64,000 nucleotides of DNA. It comes from Paramoeba atlantica (lineage: Eukaryota > Discosea). Positions 37,150 through 47,029 of the stretch are shown one piece after another. The stretch lies in assembly GCA_977017575.1 (NCBI GenBank), contig CDRNVI010000190.1:119440-183439 (forward strand), given 5' to 3'. The position numbers and the translations under genes were made by a program. Positions within the stretch are counted from its first letter, which is position 1. Every line of letters begins with the position of its first letter. A model generated the notes under the pieces. It had not been told where the DNA came from, did not search any database, and saw only the letters and a program-made list of their open reading frames with translations.

Positions 37150-37593
37150 ATGTCAGAATTTGATGAAAGTGAATCAAAACCAAGAATTTTGGTGATTGGC
37201 GGTTCGCGGTTTGTCGTTGCAAGATTGAACAGCAGAGAGGGATTGAGTTTTGTCTTTTCTGATGAGAAATCGAATTTCAAAAATTGTGAAGGGATCCTCT
37301 TCTACCCGGTCAATACCCTTTCCCCAAAAGAAGAGCTCTTTGAACAAACAATTGTTTCTTTTGGAGAAGATGTTGAGAGTCTTGGAGGGATTGAAGGGGT
37401 GGTTATGTATGTTTGGGTTGAAGAATGCGATCGTCACTTGAAAGAGGAACTGGTGAAAATGTTGAGATTGGAAGAGAGAGGATGTGTTTGGGGGTTTGGG
37501 GCTGGGTCCGATTCTGAGGTTACTCGAAAGATGGATCACTTCTTTAAAGAGAATATACAAACTATTGTTCTCAAACCAGCAAAAAGAGACTAA
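37150..37593 (+). CDS. Unknown small protein, paralogue of the gene at the right edge
   Basis: I do not recognise the family. An intronless frame of 147 residues, MSEFDESESKPRILVIGGSR onward. A mixed alpha/beta pattern is suggested: a beta strand with glycines (ILVIGGSRFVV), alternating hydrophobics, then helices. The most conserved part is near the C-terminus, LRLEERGCVWGFGAGS, shared residue for residue with the minus-strand gene at 63627-64000, along with SLGGIEG and the ending LKPAK. No signal peptide or membrane helix. The ILVIGGS start recalls a Rossmann-type loop, but the rest does not fit a dehydrogenase, so no function is assigned. Confidence 0.75.
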   Translation: MSEFDESESKPRILVIGGSRFVVARLNSREGLSFVFSDEKSNFKNCEGILFYPVNTLSPKEELFEQTIVSFGEDVESLGGIEGVVMYVWVEECDRHLKEELVKMLRLEERGCVWGFGAGSDSEVTRKMDHFFKENIQTIVLKPAKRD

Positions 37594-37806
37594 TATTTAA
37601 ACTAATTCTTACATTCAATTGAAAGTTATTGTCTTGAGAGCGAAGGACTCCTCTGTTCTTCTGTTCACATCTCGTGTCTAATTGTGATAATTCAACACCA
37701 AAATCACACTTCAGAATGAAAGTTGTTCACACACATTAAGAAAAGGAGTCTTTTTTCTCGTGATTGGAAATAAGATCGACTATTCCAAACAAAATTCTCT
37801 TCTCTC

Positions 37807-38148
37807 TCAGAATATTTTGGTATTAGAGCGTTTGTTTCGGATAGTAACGTAAGCGAGGGGAAACACAATGCCACAAAACAAGATTGCTCCACCTGGTAAC
37901 AAGAGAGGGAAAGGTTTCATTATTTGTGGATTCTGTTTTTTTTTCCAAAAAGTCAATTGATTGAAGAGTGTTACCTGTGAGATAGGCAATTGGTGCAGGG
38001 TGTTTGACTTTCAATTCGGTCTGTTGTGTAATTTCTTCAGTCAAGGAAAAATGTCAGGAAAAGAGAAAAACAATCAAACCCCAGAAGATAGAAATCCATC
38101 AGCAAAACAAGAAGAAAGGAAGAGAAAGAAAAAAACAAGACGCAGCAT
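37807..38148 (-). CDS. Small predicted type I membrane protein, 66 residues
   Basis: Three exons (38148-38080, 38020-37975, 37892-37807) join in phase (0 and 1) with GT/AG borders. MLRLVFFFLFLSSCFADGF looks like a signal peptide. The middle exon gives TELKVKHPAPIAYLT, and the last gives a membrane helix GAILFCGIVFPLAYVTI followed by a basic tail RNKRSNTKIF, so a lumenal N-terminus and cytosolic C-terminus are predicted. The family is not recognised. It is too short for automatic frame calling, and the exon chain rests on phase and topology. The start lies about 230 bp from the methyltransferase ATG on the opposite strand, suggesting a shared promoter. Confidence 0.55.
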
Positions 38149-38226
38149 GATCCCCAGCAGAATACTTGGCGAACAAGAAAACAACAGGAAGACACGAAAA
38201 GACACAAAAAATTCAATCAACTTTTT

Positions 38227-38243
38227 AGAGAGCCAATTTTAGC
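38227..38243 (+). promoter_or_regulatory. Promoter motif GAGAGCCAATTTTAGCC, copy 2
   Basis: Same 17-base core as at 37003-37023. It lies between the small membrane protein gene (minus) and the methyltransferase (plus), 134 bp before the latter's ATG, followed by a pyrimidine tract. Confidence 0.45.
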
Positions 38244-38376
38244 CAACCTCTTTTCCTCTTTTCTTCTCTTCTCTTTTCATTCTCTGAATTGGTCTTTCTT
38301 TCTCTCCCCAGTTGTTGGTCTCTTTCCTCTCCCCTTTTTTTTTCTCCCAATCAAAGGAGGGAGGAAAACAAGAGAA

Positions 38377-39132
38377 ATGGCCATGGAGATCTTTGAACAA
38401 ACGAAACCGCTTCACAATCTTGTGGAAAAATGGAGTGTTTTGAAGAGACTGCCATCTCTTGAAGAGAAGAATTGTTCGATCCTCGATTTGGCGACTGGAG
38501 AAGGTCGGTTTGCTCGCAGTTATCGAGAGGCTGGACACAAAGGAAGAATTCTGGGAGTTGATCTTTCTCATGAGCAAATTCGACAAGCAAAGGATCATCC
38601 TTCCCAAGCGGAGTATCGGATTGAATATCTTCAACATAATTGTCTTGCCCCACTTCCAGAAGAAGAGATGTTCGATGTTGTGACTGCTCATTATCTCCTT
38701 TGTTTTGCCACAGATCGTTTTCTTTTACAAGATTTCTGTCGATCAGCTTATCATTCTTTAAAGAAAGGAGGGACTTTCTTGGCATTGAATGACAACGAAA
38801 ATCAGATCGCCACTTCTGCAGAGCTCTATAAAAAATATGGTTTCATGAAACAATGTCGTGATCCGAAAGCTCTTTGGACAGCAATGGATGAAAAACAATA
38901 TCCTGAAGGAACTGAGATTACTTGGAATATCTTTGAACCTGTTTTTTGGGAAACAAAACTTTGGATTTGGAACAAAGAGACATATTTTCAATGTTTGGAA
39001 CAGGCAGGGTTTTCTGAGATCGAGTATCTCCCTCTTCTTCTTCCAAATGACTTTGATTCAGAAAAAAGGAATTTTCTTTCTGATTTCCTTGAACACCCTC
39101 CCATTGTATTAATTAAAGCAAGAAAAATCTAA
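38377..39132 (+). CDS. Class I SAM-dependent methyltransferase
   Basis: An intronless frame of 251 residues. The AdoMet-binding motif I is ILDLATGEGRFARSY, followed by the acidic end of strand 2 (RILGVDLSHEQIRQAK) and motif IV (FDVVTAHYLLCFATDRFLL). A post-motif (LKKGGTFLALNDN) and a C-terminal substrate region (CLEQAGFSEIEYLPLLL) complete a Methyltransf_11-type domain. Small-molecule methylation is the likely activity; the substrate cannot be read from the sequence. The lack of introns, in a region where most genes have several, leaves transfer from bacteria or retrocopying open. Codon use looks like its neighbours'. The ATG is in the sequence AAATGGCC; a second ATG two codons later is also possible. 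Confidence 0.85.
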   Translation: MAMEIFEQTKPLHNLVEKWSVLKRLPSLEEKNCSILDLATGEGRFARSYREAGHKGRILGVDLSHEQIRQAKDHPSQAEYRIEYLQHNCLAPLPEEEMFDVVTAHYLLCFATDRFLLQDFCRSAYHSLKKGGTFLALNDNENQIATSAELYKKYGFMKQCRDPKALWTAMDEKQYPEGTEITWNIFEPVFWETKLWIWNKETYFQCLEQAGFSEIEYLPLLLPNDFDSEKRNFLSDFLEHPPIVLIKARKI

Positions 39133-39403
39133 AAAAAGATTTTTCTCCCCCTCTTCACCACCCTTTTCTTTTTCTCCATTTCCAATTCTTTTGGCAGGTT
39201 TTATTGAAATATCTTCCTAGGTTGGAGAAGAGGTAACCTTATTTTTATTTCTAATGACAAAAAGAGGCTTTGATTTAGAGGATTCTTATTTCCCTCAAAA
39301 TTGATTTTTCAGCTCACTTTGTGTCTCTATGTTTGTTGTGAACTCTTCTCCATCCCTCTCCACCACAACAATTCTATTTCTATTTCTTAACTTCTCAAAA
39401 CTT

Positions 39404-40790
39404 TTATGGTTGAGCTGGTTTTATCGTTCGTCCCTGCAAACCAAAGAAAAAACAATATGAGATTCCATTCATTTCTACACTTTATTCATATTGAACCAAA
39501 AAAAATTGGAAAAAATGAAAAGAAAAAAAATTGAAAGAAAAAAAAGAGAAAAATGAAACCTTCAATTGAATGATCAGTTCCACAATGTTCTGATCTTTTG
39601 CAACATCAAGGACTGTTTTACCATGCTACCAAAAAAAAGAAAAGAAAGTTTCAAATAAGAACCACTCCAACCCCATCCCTCTTCTCAGTTCTCTTATTTC
39701 CCCAACAAGTCAACAAATCAAAAAAAGAAAATCAAAACTTCATTTTGAAGATGAATACTGGCTCCATGTTCAATAAGAATCTTCACAACCTCTTCAAAAC
39801 CTCTCTGAGCGGCATAGTGAAGAGCGGTCCATCCGTTCTTAACAAAAAGGAGATTTAAAAAAGAACAAATAACAAAAAATTATCACACACCAGAACCAAG
39901 AATTAACAACAAATAATAAATAAAAATAAGAAAATCAAATAAAAGAAAAAGAAAATCAAAACTAGGGCTTGAAGATGAACATTGGATCCATGTTCAAGAA
40001 GAATCTTCACAATTTCTACGAAATCTTTCTCAGCAGCATGGTGAAGAGCAGTCCAACCATACTTAACAAAAAAATTTTTTCAAAAAGAACAAAACAAAAT
40101 AACACATCAGGAACCAAGATAAAAATGAGAAAATCAAATAAAATAAAAAAGAGAAAATCAAAACTCGATCTTCTCGATCAACATTGGATCCATGTTCAAG
40201 AAGAATCTTCACAATTTCTTCAAATCCTTCGAAAGCAGCTATGTGAAGAGCGGTCCATCCGCTCTTAACAAAAAGGAGATTTAAAAAAGAACAAAACAAA
40301 ATAAATTATCACAACACAACACATCAGAACCAACATAAACAACTAACAGAATTCACAAACAATAAATAAAAATGAGAAAATCAAATCAAAAAAAAAAGAA
40401 AATCAAAACTCTTTCTTGAAAATGAACATTGGATCCATGTTCAAGAAGAATTTTCACAATTTCTTTCAATCCTTTCCAAGCAGCTTTGTGAAGAGCGGTC
40501 ATTCCATCCTTTAACAAGAAGAAGTTATTCAAAAAACAAAACAAAAACAAAAGAGAGAGAAAGAGAAAGAGAAAGAGAAAGAAAGAAAAAATAAAGAAAA
40601 AGAGAAACAGAGAAAACTTTTGCAAAGAAAAAAAACCTGGTCTTTGAATTGGAAGTCGAGATCAAGATTGAATTGTTTGTTTTCTTTTCCAAGAAGAAGA
40701 ACTTTGACAAGTTCTTCATCTCCTTCCTCAACACCATCAAATAGTTTCTTTGTTTCTTCATTTGGAGTTTTTTCTTCTTCTCCTTCCATC
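39404..40790 (-). CDS. Ankyrin-repeat protein A
   Basis: First of three tandem paralogues. Exon 1 (from 40790) encodes [20 protein letters not shown], an acidic cap, and [15 protein letters not shown], the first ankyrin-like helix pair. Four exons of 99 bp follow, each one 33-residue repeat of the form [20 protein letters not shown] then [13 protein letters not shown]; the first spans 40508-40410. Every repeat exon starts and ends in phase 0, with acceptors like TTTTTGTTAAG and donors GTTTTGATTTTC. A half repeat ([20 protein letters not shown]) and a tiny last exon encoding GRTIKPAQP finish the protein. Such proteins are binding scaffolds; the partner is unknown. An inverted fragment of exon 1 lies at 40979-41066. 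Confidence 0.82.
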
Positions 40791-40978
40791 TTCTTTCTTC
40801 TTCTTTCTTCTTCTTTCTTTTCTTTTGTGTGTTTGTGATTGTGTGATGGTGGGCGAGAAACTTTTGAAAAAGAGAAAGAAAAAAGGAGAGAGAAAAAGGA
40901 GAAAAAAGGAGAGAAAAGGGATTTATTTTGGTCGGAACTTTTTCTCTTGATTTTTGGTGAAGGAAGGGGTCTGAAAGG

Positions 40979-41066
40979 AGATGAAAAATTTGTCAAAGTT
41001 CTTCTTCTTGGAAAAGAAAACAAACAATTCAAAATTGATCTCAACATTCCAATTCAAAAACTTGGT
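40979..41066 (+). pseudogene. Inverted fragment of ankyrin exon 1
   Basis: Plus-strand sequence reading [18 protein letters not shown], a slightly diverged copy of the exon 1 coding region of ankyrin genes A and B, but in opposite orientation and cut off on both sides. It lies between A and B. Its arms could pair with exon 1 of gene A, 190-340 bp away. Confidence 0.7.
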
Positions 41067-41086
41067 TTTCTTTTTTTTTGGAACTT

Positions 41087-43053
41087 TTAATTTTCTTTTT
41101 TTCTTTGAGCTGGTTTGATGGTTCGTCCCTGCAAACCAAAAAAAAAACAATATGAGATTCCATTCATTTCTACACTTCATTCATATTGAACCAAAAAAAA
41201 ATTGGAAAAAATGAAAAAAAAAATTGAAAAAAAAGGGAAAAATGAAACCTTCAATTGAATGATCAGTTCCACAATGTTCTGATCTTTTGCAACATCAAGG
41301 ACTGTTTTACCATGCTAACAAAAAAAAAGAAAAGAAAGTTTCAAATAAGAACCACTCTAACCCCGTCCCTCTTCTCAGTTCTCTTATTTCCCCAAAAAGT
41401 CAACAAATCAAAAAAGAAAATCAAAACTGAATTTTGAAGATGAATATTGGATCCATGTTCAACAAGAATCTTCACAATTTCTTTAAATCCTTTGGTAGCA
41501 GCATAGTGAAGAGCGGTCATTCCATACTTAACAAAAAGAAGTTGTTAAAAAAAGAACAAACAAAATCAATTATCACACATAACACATCAGAAACCAAGAA
41601 TTAACAACAAATAAATAAAAATAAGAAAATCAAATAAAAGAAAAAGAAAATCAAAACTTCATTTTGAAGATGGACATTGGATCCATGTTCAATCAGAATC
41701 TTCACAACTTCTTTCAAATCCATGCAAACAGCCATGTGAAGAGCGGTCCCTCCATCCTGAACAAAAAGCAGTTTTAAAAACAAAGAAAAATGAAAATCAA
41801 ATAAAAGAAAGAGAAAATCAAAACTCTCGCTTGAAGATCAACATTGGGTCCATGTTCAACAAGAATTTCCACAATTTCTTCAAAACCTTTCTGAACAACT
41901 ATGTGAAGAGCGGTCCATCCATCCTTTAACAAAAAGAAGTTATTAAAAAAAGAACAAAACAAAATAAATTATCACAAACTAAAATTAGCAACAACAATAT
42001 CAACGAAAAGAAAAGAAAATGAAAACTTTAGTTTGAAGATCAACATTGGATCCATGTTCAACAAGAATCTTCACAATTTCTTTAAAACCTCTCTCAGCAG
42101 CATAGTGAAGAGCGGTACATCCGTTCTTAACAAAAAGGAGATCAAAACAAAATAAATTACCACACACAACAAATAAGCAACCAAGAATTAACAATAAATA
42201 AATAAAAATAAGAAAATCAAATAAAAGAAAAAGAAAATCAAAACTGCGGCTTGAAGATGAACATTGGATCCATGTTCAATAAGAATCTTCACAATTTCTA
42301 CAAAATCTTTCTGAGCAGCAAAGTGAAGAGCGGTACCTCCATACTTAACAAAAAGAAGTTGTTAAAAGAATAAAATAAACACATCAGGAACCAAGATAAA
42401 AATGAGAAATCAAATAAAATAAAAAAGAGAAAATCAAAACTGAATCTTGAAGATCGACATTGGATCCATGTTCAAGAAGAATCTTCACAATTTCTTCAAA
42501 TCCTTCGAAAGCAGCGATGTGAAGAGCGGCCCAACCATACTTAACAAAAAGAAGTTGTTAAAAAAAAATAAAAGAACAAAACAAAATAAATTATCACCAC
42601 ACAACACATCACAACATAAACAACTAACAAACAACAAATAAAAATGAGAAAATCAAATCAAAAAAAAAGAAAATCAAAACTTGAGTATGAAAATGAACAT
42701 TGGATCCATGTTCAAGAAGAATTTTCACAATTTCTTTCAATCCTTTCCAAGCAGCTTTGTGAAGAGCGGTCATTCCATCCTTTAACAAGAAGAAGTTATT
42801 CAAAAAACAAAACAAAACAAGAGAAAGAGAAAGAGAAAGAAAAAAACAAAAAGAAAAAAAAACAAAGAAAAAGAGAAACAGAGAAAACTTTTGCAAAAAA
42901 AACCTGGTCTTTGAATTGGAAATTGAGATCAAGTTTGAATAGTTTGTTTTCTTTTCCAAGAAGAAGAACTTTGACAAGTTTTTCATCTCCTTCCTCAACA
43001 CCCTCAAATAGTTTCTTTGTTTCTTCATTTGGAGTTTCTTCTTCTTCATCCAT
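41087..43053 (-). CDS. Ankyrin-repeat protein B
   Basis: Paralogue of A with seven full repeat exons rather than four. Exon 1 reads [19 protein letters not shown] and [15 protein letters not shown]. Repeat exons begin near 42788, 42543, 42345, 42127, 41924, 41759 and 41527, each 99 bp and phase 0-0, for example DGWTALHIVVQKGFEEIVEI. The half repeat ([20 protein letters not shown]) and the last exon [13 protein letters not shown] match A. The first repeat exon is nearly identical to that of A, while the middle ones differ in number, so exon gain or loss is the main change between copies. No signal peptide or membrane helix. The C-terminus is more basic than in A because the last exon reads into a different 3' flank. 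Confidence 0.82.
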
Positions 43054-43400
43054 CTTCTATCTTCTTTCTTCTTTCTTTTCTTTTGTGTGTTTGTGTTTGT
43101 GGTGGTGGGCGAGAAACTTTTGAAAAAGAGAAAGAAAAAAGGAGAGAGAAAAAGGAGAAAAAAGGAGAGAAAAGGGATTTATTTTGGTCGGAACTTTTTT
43201 CTTTATTTTCGGTGAAGGAAGGGGTCTGAAAAATTGGACTTGTTTTTGTTCCTCTCTCCTTTCTCTCTTTTCCTTTTGGAAGGGTTTTAATTCCCCTTTT
43301 TTCTCTCTCTTGAAATCTCTCTTCAACAAATTTGATTTTTTTTGTTGAAGTTTGATCTTTTACCCTCTTTCTTTGTTTTTTTTAAATTCTTTTTGTTCAG
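43054..43400. promoter_or_regulatory. 5' flank of ankyrin gene B
   Basis: No gene. The pieces GAAGGAAGGGGTCTGAAAAA (about 43212-43231) and the nearby CTTGTTTTTGTTCC also occur, slightly changed, upstream of ankyrin genes A (about 40960) and C (about 48435-48475). The promoters were therefore duplicated with the genes. Confidence 0.45.
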
Positions 43401-43824
43401 GGTGGAATGGTTGCTCTTCACAAAGCTGCTAACAAAGGTTTGAAAGAAATTGTGAAGATTCTTCTTGAATATGGAGCCAATGTCGATCTTCAAGATTCAG
43501 TTTTGGTTCTTTTTTTTGATTTTGATTTTCCTTTGTGCTTTCTCATTTTATATTTGTTGTTGTTCATTCTTGGTTGTTTTTTTTGTTTATCTGAGATTTT
43601 GTTTTTTTCTTTTTGAACAACTTCTTTTTGTTAAGTTTGGATGGACCGCTCTTCACTGTGCTGCCGAGATTGGTATTGAAGAAGCTGTGAAGATTCTCGT
43701 TGAACATGGATCCAATGTTGATCTTCAAGAGGAAGTTTTGATTTTCTCATTTTTGGTGTGTGATTTTATTTATTCTTTTAACAACTTCTTTTTGTTAAGT
43801 ATGGAGGTACCGCTCTTCACTGCA
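43401..43824 (+). pseudogene. Inverted ankyrin-repeat exons, truncated
   Basis: Plus-strand copies of two full repeat exons ([20 protein letters not shown] at 43401 and FGWTALHCAAEIGIEEAVKI near 43636), each with the usual phase-0 GTTTTG donor, and the start of a third (YGGTALHC near 43800). The third stops abruptly and joins unrelated sequence. Exon 1 and the half-repeat end are missing. The second repeat is closest to the third repeat of ankyrin gene C, so the fragment probably came from a C-like gene by inversion. Expression from the gene B promoter region is possible but unsupported. Confidence 0.7.
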
Positions 43825-44428
43825 GATGTTGCACAGATACGTTATGCACCCCTTTCTTGTACCCCAGAGAAATTGTGGGGTGACTATCTTCAAAAGAAAG
43901 ATTATCTGATGGCTTGCCTGAATTGCCCTGGTCAGCAATACCTCGCTTTATTATCATACCAATTAACACGCTCGTGGATCAACACTTTTGATCTTCAAGG
44001 CCCAGAGGTCTTTGATTGGGTCAAAGACTTATCGAACAACTCGAATTCAACAATTATCAAACCACCAAAGTCCCACTCTCGAAATGAAAGAGAGGAGAGA
44101 AACTGAAACCGAAAATTTTTTCTGAAAATCTTCTTCTTCTTCTTCTTCATTGGCATCAACTCCATCAAGAAAAAGAAAGTTCGGATATCATACCACCTCA
44201 GATCTGGAAAACACCTCTTTTGATGGTTTGCCATTTCCTCGACCAACCCCAATGGCTGCTCCACTCCCATTGGATCAAGACTTTACGTATGTTGGTATCC
44301 ATTCGAGGTTTTTTTTCTTGAGCTTGAAAGTCAAAAAAAAATACTTATTCTATGAATTAGTGTGTATGTCTGAACGTTCAGTTGACGCGTTGGTGGCATT
44401 GTTTCTGGCAGAAAAACTGAGTGTTTGA
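43825..44428 (+). other. Orphan protein-like stretches after a rearrangement junction
   Basis: Two stretches look coding but lack a clear start. The first (43825-44106) reads on through WGDYLQKKDYLMACLNCPGQ and WINTFDLQGPEVFDWVKDL to a stop. The second (about 44120-44310) begins with a Ser run from TCT repeats, then STPSRKRKFGYHTTSDLENT and PLDQDFTYVGIHS, ending at a possible GT donor. Neither family is recognised. No ATG in frame precedes the second. They may be the 3' parts of a gene cut by the inversion that placed ankyrin exons at 43401-43824. Confidence 0.35.
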
Positions 44429-44512
44429 AGAAGCGAAAAAAAGTAATAATCCTCTTGGATTTTTCAAAAAGGTAAAATGTTTATTTTAAAAATGTTTTCA
44501 CCTCAGATCAAT

Positions 44513-45895
44513 TTACTGGCAGACATCACAAGTGACAAAACCAGTCCCACAACAAGATGGTTCAGGACATTGAAATTGATTCTTTTGCACGTGACAAGAA
44601 GCCAGCCCACAGACCCAATCTGGAATGGTGCCAGTCAATTGGTTCGAACTCAAGTAAAGATAACTTGTAGTCGCGTTGACAAAATTCTCATTGTAGTCAG
44701 GGATTGTTCCTTTTTGGAAATCAATGGAAAATTAGTTCACAAACAAAAAAAAAACGAAAGAAATTGTGTTACCCACTAATTCATTTTGACTGAAAGCGAG
44801 AAGAAAGAGGTTGGTTGATACGAATTCAGGAAGTGATCCGGTGAGTTTGTTACCATACATTTCCACCTCAGTGAGTTTTGGAAGCTTTGACAAGCTGGAG
44901 GGGATTGCACCTGGAGAAAAATATTAAGCACAAAAGAGAGAGAGAGGGAAATGACACTATCTATTAATAAGATATTTGTGACAAAAAGAAGAATAATTAA
45001 ATACCAGAGATGGAATTGTTGTAGCAAATGAACTCAGAGAGTTGAGGAAAGTTATCCAAACAATCAGGGAAAGTACCTGTGAACAAACACAACAAGGATA
45101 TCAGAATAAAAAAAGCCATGGGAAAAATTCATTCGAAAGAACAAACCAGACAACTGAGTTTGTGAGAGATACAAGTATTCCAAGGTGGGTGGACTTTTAC
45201 AAAGAGCAGCAGGGACAGTTCCCTCAAGCTGTGTTGAAGAAATTGTGAGAAACTGATATGGGGCGCCAAACAAATCATCAGGAATAGTTCCAGTAAAGTT
45301 TTCAGTGAGCCAAAGGCTGTTAAGATTTGGTGCCTGACCTACAAGAGAGAGAGAAAGATGAGAAAAAAGGAGAGAAAAAAAAGATTTTTCAGGTTTCCAA
45401 AAAAAAAGACCTAAATTTGGGGGGATGGATCCAGATAACCCATTGGATTCGAGTGCGAGGGATGATAATGACTCCATACCAACATAAAAAGGGGGAAGAG
45501 TTCCAACGAGGAGTGGATTAAAAGAGAGAAAAAGTGAATTTAATTGCGTTAAATTCCCAATTGAATCAGGGATGGTTCCATTCAATCTTTGAATTTGACG
45601 AATGAGCTGTTCGACATTGGTTTGTTCCTGACTGTGTGGAGAGAAAATAGAGTAGAGGGGGTCAATAAAAGAGGGAGATAAGGGAAAAAGGAAAAGAGGG
45701 ATCGAACTTGCAATAAACACCACTCCAAGAGTTCTGGCAAGGGTCACCGGTGAGCCAATTCGCATTTGCATTCCAATCTTGGCCACGAAGAGAAGTATAG
45801 AAATCCACCAATGCATCTCTCTCAGAGGGCGGGACTGTGGCAAAAACAAGCCCAAAACAGAAGACCAAAGTCAGCAAAACGAAACGCTCCATCAT
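44513..45895 (-). CDS. Secreted plant-type leucine-rich-repeat protein
   Basis: About six exons. MMERFVLLTLVFCFGLVFAT is a signal peptide. The N-cap ERDALVDFYTSLRGQDW, then WLTGDPC and SWSGVYC, is the LRRNT_2 type seen in plant receptor-like proteins and related protist proteins. Repeats of the LxGTIPxxxxxLxxL class follow: NGTIPDSIGNLTQLNSLFLS, SGSIPPNLG, TGTIPDDLF, GTVPAALC, GTFPDCLDNFPQLSEF, GAIPSSLSKLPKLTEVEMYG and TGTIPDWVCGLASC. The C-terminus is Cys-rich (CPEPSCCGTGFVTCDVC), which could cap the solenoid. No membrane helix or kinase follows, so it is probably secreted or wall-bound. Introns fall after the GlxG of repeats, as is common for LRR exons. The gene is embedded between two ankyrin paralogues. 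Confidence 0.85.
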
Positions 45896-47029
45896 CTGAA
45901 AATACAAAATCAGCTTAGAGAGGCAAAAAAAAAAAAACCTGGAAACAAACCTTCTTGAAACAAGAAAAAACAAAACAAGAAAAAAGAGTGCAGTGGACGG
46001 ACGAGACGGACGGGACGAAGGGACCTTTTGAAAAAGCGATTTTTCTTGTACTCTTCTCCTACAAAAAGAAAAAAGACCCCAAAAAATTTTGTTTTCGACT
46101 TTTTGATCCTTTTTTTCGACTGTCGACAAATTCGCTACTTCCAAATTCGAGAAGAAATGGCCTTTTGCCCAAAAGACCCCAAACTTTGTTTTTTTTTTCC
46201 CCGAACAGCCACCGAAAGCAGATTGTTCTGGAACAATTCACAAGAAAAGTTTTTTTCTTTCTTTTGAAGCAAGAAAAAACTTTCGAGCTCTCTTTTTGGA
46301 GAACTGAGAAAATCAGGAGAAATGATGGAGCACAGCGGAAAAAAACAGCCTCAAATTCACACATCCGGCAAGAAAAGGGACCATTTTGTTAACCCGATCT
46401 TTTTCACTGCTGACTTTCTTGGAAGGGAGCTCTCCATTAACCAAAAAAGGGTCATCACGAGATTTCATGCCCACTTTCAGAACCCAGAAAAGGCCAGAAC
46501 CCATAAAATCAAACACATAAACAAAAAAATCAAAAAACTAATTCCAACAAATTGCAAAAGGAACCTTGTCATAAAATTACAGCAACTTCTTGGCAAGAAT
46601 CAAACACAAAACTGTGGCCACAAAAAACAAGGAATTTAGCAGCAAAGAAAGCGGCAAACGCACACAAAAAAGAAGAACGAAACTTCGTTCACAATAGGGT
46701 CTGTTTCAAATCAACATCGTTTTTTACTGCTGTGGAGAAAAGGAAAAGAATGCTCACAAAAAAAATCAAAGGGGAAAAATCTCATTTTTGTGACACTTCT
46801 TTCCCACCTAAACAGCTGGAGACTCGAAATGAAGAGGCTAAAAGGCGGTTTAACACTCCCCCGCAATGCAAAGGCATTGGACAACTCACAAAGATCAGCT
46901 TACTGATTTTGTTTCTATGTTTGTTGTGAGCTTCTCCCTTCCTTTCTCTCTTTCCTCTCTTTCCTCTCTCCCTCCCTCTCCCCCCCCCCACCACAACAAT
47001 TCTATTTCTCTTCTCAAATTCTCAAAACT
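45896..47029. other. Longest gene-free stretch of the window
   Basis: About 1.1 kb between the LRR gene start and the end of ankyrin gene C. Several 60-145 codon frames exist on both strands, but none shows a domain, consistent introns or protein-like composition. The right end (about 46910-47029) resembles the 3' flank of ankyrin gene A (39326-39400), including CCACAACAATTCTATTTCT and the TATGTTTGTTGTGA element. No tRNA-like fold was seen. Confidence 0.4.

Noticed and set aside
46322-46929. Two overlapping plus-strand frames of 105 and 125 codons
   Set aside because: Lys/Asn/Gln-biased composition from A-rich DNA, no domain, no splice signals, and the frames overlap each other.
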